From an uncultured Lachnospiraceae bacterium (GTDB lineage: Bacteria > Bacillota > Clostridia > Lachnospirales > Lachnospiraceae): a stretch of 37,621 nucleotides of DNA. Where the stretch lies: positions 1 through 37,621 of the forward strand of contig CANQCY010000019.1 of assembly GCA_947591245.1 (NCBI GenBank), written 5' to 3'. This document shows, piece after piece, positions 33,254-37,621 of the stretch (position 1 is its first letter; each line of letters opens with the position of its first letter). The notes below the pieces were generated by a model. That model had not been told where the DNA came from. It worked only from the letters and a program-made list of their open reading frames with translations, and searched no databases. Made by a program: the position numbers and the translations under genes.

Positions 33254-35479
33254 ATGAAGAGGGTAAGAATCGTACGAATGGTATTGATAGTCAGCGCGCT
33301 GCTGCTTATATTTTCTGCGGCGCTCAACTGCATGGCGCACCGCAGGATGCGCGCGGAGGTGTATGTGCATGCGGAGAACCTGAATACGGTCGGCATCGTG
33401 AGAAAGCTCGACTATGCGATCGGCTTCGGCAAACCGCTTGAAAAATTTTATGGGCTGGATCTCTTGTTGGATCATGCGATGGAGCTGTCGGACAATATCT
33501 TGGCGGCGGAGGTGCTGGATCGGGAGGGAAATTCCATAATTAACGCCGGAACCATGGATTCGAGTATCCGGCAGAGCAGCGAAGGGGAGGACTACCGGCT
33601 CGAAGACGACGGTATTTATTCTTTTGTTGACTTTGGGGAGGGGCAGATCGTGATCCGCTTGAACCGCGCCCAGCTGGATCATGACGTGAAGGAGTACATA
33701 AGCTGGATGGCAAAGCTGTTTGCCAGCATCCTGGCAATGATTACGGTCGTGCTTCTGATTTATTATCTGCTCGGCCGGAAAAATCCAAATCCTGCGAGCC
33801 TAAAGCAGATGCGGGTGTTGAGCCTGATCCTCCTCGTCGGGGGCCAGGTCGTGATGGGAGGGTTTGCGACGGTCTACGACGCCGTTTCGTACCAGGACTC
33901 CGTCACGCAGATCGAGGATGCGGCTTCCCAGGTTGTACAGGCGGATATCAATGAAGTTCTGGATAAGGGGATGAAGTATTCGGAGCTGAAAAAGATGGAT
34001 GAATACCTGAATAACCTGTGCGGCGAGATTCAGGAACTCTCCCATATGGAGCTCTCAGAGGCCAAGCCGGAGGAAGGGAGCCAGATGGACGTCTATCCGC
34101 TCTTTCTGCGGGACGATTCGTCGGGGGTGGTATACCTGAGTGCCGCGACGAATCAGGATATGGTAAGGAATAAAATGATTAACCATATTATCGATACGGT
34201 CATTATCATTATGGTGTCGATTTTTGTCAGCCTGGAGATTATCGTATTTATCACCAGCCATTTAAAAGAGCGCGCGCAGAGGAAAGAGGGGGAAATTTAT
34301 TTTCCGGGATTCCGCCTGTTTGTCTTTGTATCGGGAGTCGCCTTTTCACTGGACAGCGGATTTGTATCGGTGTTCAGCAGGCAGCTCTACGAGCGGATGA
34401 ACCTGCCGGATTCCATGTCGTTCCTCAGCGGCATGCCAAATACGCTGCAGTCGCTTTCGATCGTGCTGGGGCTGTTCGGATGCGGCTTTTTCATCTCGCG
34501 CCTCGGTACGAGGAAGACGCTTCTGTTCGGGATTGGGATGGGCGTCGCCGGGTACGTGCTGTGCGCCGTCTCGGTGAACCTTCCGATTTTTATCGCCGCG
34601 AGGTTTGTATTCGGGTTCTGCGACGGGCTTGTAATCAATACGATACGCCTCTACGCGTCGTCTCAAGAGGATCCGGATATGCACAATAAAATATTGGTGA
34701 CGTATTTTGCCGCGATTAATCTGGGAATCTGCTGCAGCGTCGTAATCGGGGGGCTTGTGGCGGACGTGTCGAGCTATGCCATCGTATTCTGCCTGGGTGC
34801 GCTGCTTGGCGTCGCGTGCCTGTTTTTCATCGGCTTTTCCGGGTTCAGCGACCAGAAGGGCGGAAGCCGGATGAGCTTTACCGGGGCGGTACGCCAGATG
34901 CGGTACCGGAGGGTTTTTATATTCATGCTGTTTTTGGTCGTTCCGATTTATATCGCGCCCCTGTTTGTGGAATATACGTTCCCGCTCTTTGGCGATGAGA
35001 TCGGGTTTTCCAACTCGCTCGTATCGGGCTGCCTGATGCTCAATTTCCTGATTATCGCCTACCTGACCGACCCGATTTCCGAGTGGGTCAACAAGCGGAT
35101 CCGCCCGCGGAAGGCGATTGTGGCCTATGTGCTCCTGCAGGCGGCTAGCATCGGCCAGTTCGTATTTTTCCGGACGGCGTGGTCGGCGATTCTGGCGCTG
35201 ATCCTTACGAGCCTCTGGGACTGCTTCGGCATGGTCGTGATCGATTCGGTGCTGGACGATGTGAAGGGTACGACCGGCGAGCAGAATACATTGCTTCAGA
35301 TGATATTTGGAAAGGCGGGCGTGGTGATCGGCCCGGTTCTTGTGACGGCTAACCTGTCAAAAGGCGCGGCCGGGGCGACGGGGACGATTGTCATAATCCT
35401 TTTGTCGGGCGTCGCGCTGTATCTGGTATTGGATACTTTGACGGGCATCAAGGAGAAAACGAGGAAAGTGAAGGGGTGA
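33254..35479 (+). CDS. MFS transporter fused to an N-terminal sensor-like membrane module
   Basis: A 741-residue protein starting at ATG 33254 after GGAGGATG; the upstream ATG 33242 lacks a site. Residues 8-28 are a membrane helix followed by a roughly 120-residue extracellular domain (with VLDREGNSII and DFGEGQIVIRLN, resembling a small PAS/Cache-like sensor). Two further helices, a second external segment of about 100 residues (220-315) and another helix then lead into a normal 12-helix MFS domain (350-741), which has SRLGTRKTLLFG between helices 2 and 3. A sensor-like domain ahead of an MFS transporter is unusual; it may gate transport. The substrate is unknown; the neighbouring adenylation gene suggests a small molecule or peptide product. 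Confidence 0.8.
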   Translation: MKRVRIVRMVLIVSALLLIFSAALNCMAHRRMRAEVYVHAENLNTVGIVRKLDYAIGFGKPLEKFYGLDLLLDHAMELSDNILAAEVLDREGNSIINAGTMDSSIRQSSEGEDYRLEDDGIYSFVDFGEGQIVIRLNRAQLDHDVKEYISWMAKLFASILAMITVVLLIYYLLGRKNPNPASLKQMRVLSLILLVGGQVVMGGFATVYDAVSYQDSVTQIEDAASQVVQADINEVLDKGMKYSELKKMDEYLNNLCGEIQELSHMELSEAKPEEGSQMDVYPLFLRDDSSGVVYLSAATNQDMVRNKMINHIIDTVIIIMVSIFVSLEIIVFITSHLKERAQRKEGEIYFPGFRLFVFVSGVAFSLDSGFVSVFSRQLYERMNLPDSMSFLSGMPNTLQSLSIVLGLFGCGFFISRLGTRKTLLFGIGMGVAGYVLCAVSVNLPIFIAARFVFGFCDGLVINTIRLYASSQEDPDMHNKILVTYFAAINLGICCSVVIGGLVADVSSYAIVFCLGALLGVACLFFIGFSGFSDQKGGSRMSFTGAVRQMRYRRVFIFMLFLVVPIYIAPLFVEYTFPLFGDEIGFSNSLVSGCLMLNFLIIAYLTDPISEWVNKRIRPRKAIVAYVLLQAASIGQFVFFRTAWSAILALILTSLWDCFGMVVIDSVLDDVKGTTGEQNTLLQMIFGKAGVVIGPVLVTANLSKGAAGATGTIVIILLSGVALYLVLDTLTGIKEKTRKVKG

Positions 35480-35483
35480 TAGC

Positions 35484-36644
35484 ATGAGAGAGAAAATAAA
35501 GAGAAAATGGCGGAGGGCGATCCTCCTGGCCGTGGTGGCCGGAGCGGTCTCCTGTGCGGCCGCGGCAGTAATCCATGCGGGGGAATCTGAGCCAAAGACG
35601 ATCCGGATCGGCTACGCCCAGTCGGATGAATACTCTTCTTACGCCCAGCAGCTGCTGGTCTTGGCGGAAGAGCTTGAGGAGGAGGGAAGCATCCGTGAGG
35701 GGTTTTCCAAAAAATACGAAGGGGTGGATTATGACAGCAGTTTCCAGGCGGGGGATACCGTGAAGCTGTGGAAGGATATTTGCGAGAACAATGTAGAGGG
35801 CGCGGCGTACCAATTTGTCGAAGAGGCGTTTTCGGACATGGACCTTATGCCGGAGGAGAAGTATAGCGAGATGGTAAACCGGGACGACGTGGACCTTACG
35901 CTTGTCATGGGGACGGCTCCGGGCACGTATTTCCGCGAAAATGAGAAAAAGAACCCGTATATGGTGCTGCTGGCGGCAGATCCGATCGCCTCGGAGATCG
36001 TCAAGAGCGAGACGGAGCGGTTTGACAATATTTCCTATGCGCTGGTGGATACGACGTCCTATCAGAGGCAGCTGGAGGCGGGATACCGAATGCTCGGCTT
36101 CAAAAAGCTCGGCATCGTGTACGAGGATTCCCAGGAAGCGTATGAGTATACGGCGGTGGACGCCATCCGGAGTGCCGGGGAAGAGCTCGGGTTCGAGGTG
36201 CTCGAGGAGCACGTGGATGAGCCGGATTCCGAACAGGACGAGAATCGTTATTATAAGGAGTTAAAAGAGGCGTACCGCAAGCTGGCGGACCGGGGGATGG
36301 ATACGCTTTATATCACGGTGGCGTCTATCGATTACCCGAGGAAGCTGCAGGAGCTGCTGGATGACTGCATCATCCCGAAGAAGATACCGACGCTGGCACA
36401 GGACGACGTGTCGCCTGTGGTAAATGGGGCGATGTTTGGCGTGTCGCTCGTGGATTATGGGGAGCAGGCGGATTTTCTTGTGCGGCAGCTGGACAGCTAC
36501 GCCAAGGCGGGCGTTCCGTTTGAAGAATTGGATATGGTTTGCGAGTGTACGCCGAAAATATATATCAACTATGAGACGGCGAAGAGGATTGGGTTTGAGA
36601 TATCCTTTGAAAATTTACAGCTGGTAGATACGATTTACCGGTAA
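35484..36644 (+). CDS. Solute-receptor protein, ABC_sub_bind-like (PF04392-type)
   Basis: A 386-residue exported protein starting at ATG 35484, 4 bases after the MFS stop. The N-terminus has a basic start, a hydrophobic stretch (AILLAVVAGAVSC) and either a weak lipobox or a cleavage after VIHA. The remainder follows the type 1 binding-protein pattern of the ABC_sub_bind family: IRIGYAQSDEY, VMGTAPGTYF, YMVLLAADPIAS, KLGIVYEDS, IPTLAQDD and GVSLVDYGEQADF. No permease or ATPase partner of the importer type is in the window. It is therefore a second orphan receptor in this operon, perhaps presenting a ligand to the sensor-MFS protein. Confidence 0.8.
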   Translation: MREKIKRKWRRAILLAVVAGAVSCAAAAVIHAGESEPKTIRIGYAQSDEYSSYAQQLLVLAEELEEEGSIREGFSKKYEGVDYDSSFQAGDTVKLWKDICENNVEGAAYQFVEEAFSDMDLMPEEKYSEMVNRDDVDLTLVMGTAPGTYFRENEKKNPYMVLLAADPIASEIVKSETERFDNISYALVDTTSYQRQLEAGYRMLGFKKLGIVYEDSQEAYEYTAVDAIRSAGEELGFEVLEEHVDEPDSEQDENRYYKELKEAYRKLADRGMDTLYITVASIDYPRKLQELLDDCIIPKKIPTLAQDDVSPVVNGAMFGVSLVDYGEQADFLVRQLDSYAKAGVPFEELDMVCECTPKIYINYETAKRIGFEISFENLQLVDTIYR

Positions 36645-36659
36645 GAAGGAGGAGAATGA

Positions 36660-37621
36660 TGTTAATTTTAGAGAGATTTGAGCGCCAGGCAAAACGGCAG
36701 CCAGAGCATCCCGCGCTGGTTTTCCGGGAAAGGATGCTTACCTATGGGGAGCTGGACCGGATGACGGACAATCTGGCGGCCTATTTGGCGGACAGGGGAA
36801 TCGGGCGCGGGCATGTGGTGTCGCTTCTCATTCCCCGCTGCGAATATATGGCGGTTCTTTCCATTGGCGTGCTGAAAGCCGGGGCGGCCTATCAGCCAAT
36901 CGATCCCTCTTATCCGGTAAAGCGTATTCACTATATGATAGATGATGCGGCGAGCTCCCTGGTGATCGGAGCCGGGGAATGCGCCGGCATGGTCAGGGAA
37001 ACAGGCGTAGATTGGATGGATATGGAGGAGGCGGGGCGTCTGCCGGATGCGGACGGGTATGAGGCGCCGGAAATCCGGCCGGACGACATCTTTGTCCTCC
37101 TTTATACAAGCGGGTCCACAGGGAAGCCGAAGGGCTGCATGCTGGACCACAGGAACCTCGCTTCTTTTGCAGACTGGTATGTGCCGTACTATGGGGCGGA
37201 TGAGTCTTGCCGTATGGCGGAACACGCCAGTTTTGTTTTTGACGTTTCCATGATGGAGCTGTTTATGCCGCTGACGGCGGGCGCGGCGGTCTATATCGTG
37301 CCCGAGGAGATCCGGACGGATATCGGGCTCCTGAATGAGTTTTTTGAGGAAAATGGGATTACCCACACGTCCCTGACGACGCGTCTGGGGCGGCAGTTTG
37401 TGGAGAGGGCGGATAATCATTCCCTGCGCCACCTGACCGTGGCGGGGGAGGCGCTGACGCCTGTGGAACCGCCGGAAAATTACTGCTTGCACAATGGATA
37501 CGGGCCGACGGAGGGCACGATTCTTCTGACAGCGTGCCCGGTGGACCGGTATTATGGAGAGGGCGTTCCGATTGGCTCGCCCCTGACGGATGTGGAAATT
37601 TATATACTGGGCCCGGACGGG
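36660..37621 (+). CDS. Nonribosomal-peptide-type amino acid adenylation protein (5' part, cut by window end)
   Basis: The open frame starts at ATG 36660 (or 36657) after AGAAGGAGGAG and runs past the right edge, giving 320 residues. Adenylation core motifs are in order: LTYGEL, LKAGAAYQPIDPSYP, LLYTSGSTGKPKG, FDVSMMELFMPL and NGYGPTEGTI. The Asp of FDVS is the residue that binds the amino group in alpha-amino-acid-activating domains. By hand alignment to GrsA the specificity residues read D-V-M-S-T-A-G-I, which I cannot match to a known substrate. There is no condensation domain ahead of it. It would activate an amino acid as AMP ester for loading onto a carrier protein encoded further right. 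Confidence 0.88.

Noticed and set aside
1-37621. CRISPR array, transposase or complete insertion sequence
   Set aside because: No regularly spaced direct repeats and no transposase or integrase motifs were seen; only gene fragments in 14327-15060 hint at past mobile elements.

Overview
The window looks like a chromosomal segment of a Clostridia gut commensal, most likely a Lachnospiraceae member. This is judged from gene families (ECF transporter with a DUF4430 protein, DegV, DUF1836, PcrA, AgrC/AgrA-type regulators, Gram-positive NHLM-type exporter), AGGAGG-type ribosome binding sites and mixed GC content. It is not proven by a marker gene.

Region 1 (1-11856) is mostly housekeeping: a predicted vitamin-type ECF transporter operon (DUF4430 surface protein, EcfT, fused double EcfA, S component), a DegV protein, a convergent small acidic-tailed membrane protein, the helicase PcrA with an upstream DUF1836 gene, and a plus-strand operon of a MIF-like tautomerase, a MATE exporter and the 23S rRNA methyltransferase RlmD.

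Region 2 (11857-15098) is an accessory island with AT-richer codon use. It holds a promoter, a long leader with a small ORF, and an intrinsic terminator that ends 3 bases before a tRNA-Lys(UUU). Next come the RNA ligase RtcB, a small XRE regulator, tRNA-Glu(UUC), tRNA-Glu(CUC), and the 5' part of a tRNA-His(GUG) joined to a 5'-truncated macro-domain gene. The leader ORF is dense in Lys, His and Glu codons, the same amino acids as the tRNAs, and the leader can form an alternative pairing that would disrupt the terminator. This suggests an inducible tRNA-damage response (repair ligase plus replacement tRNAs), and I consider it the best candidate for an undescribed system. Decayed gene fragments follow up to 15060.

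Region 3 (15099-37621) is a large secretion and signalling locus. A minus-strand AgrC-like kinase and LytTR regulator are divergent from a 54-residue Gly-Gly leader peptide and a 3024-residue secreted protein. Downstream, a tightly packed operon encodes a lipoprotein receptor, an NHLM-type HlyD adaptor, a C39 peptidase/ABC exporter, a second NHLM-type ABC exporter, an MFS protein with an N-terminal sensor-like module, a second solute-receptor protein and the start of a nonribosomal-peptide-type adenylation protein cut by the window end. The layout resembles pheromone circuits (Gly-Gly peptide, C39 exporter, AgrC/LytTR pair). Here it would control or accompany a giant surface protein and a small-molecule pathway; that link is inference.
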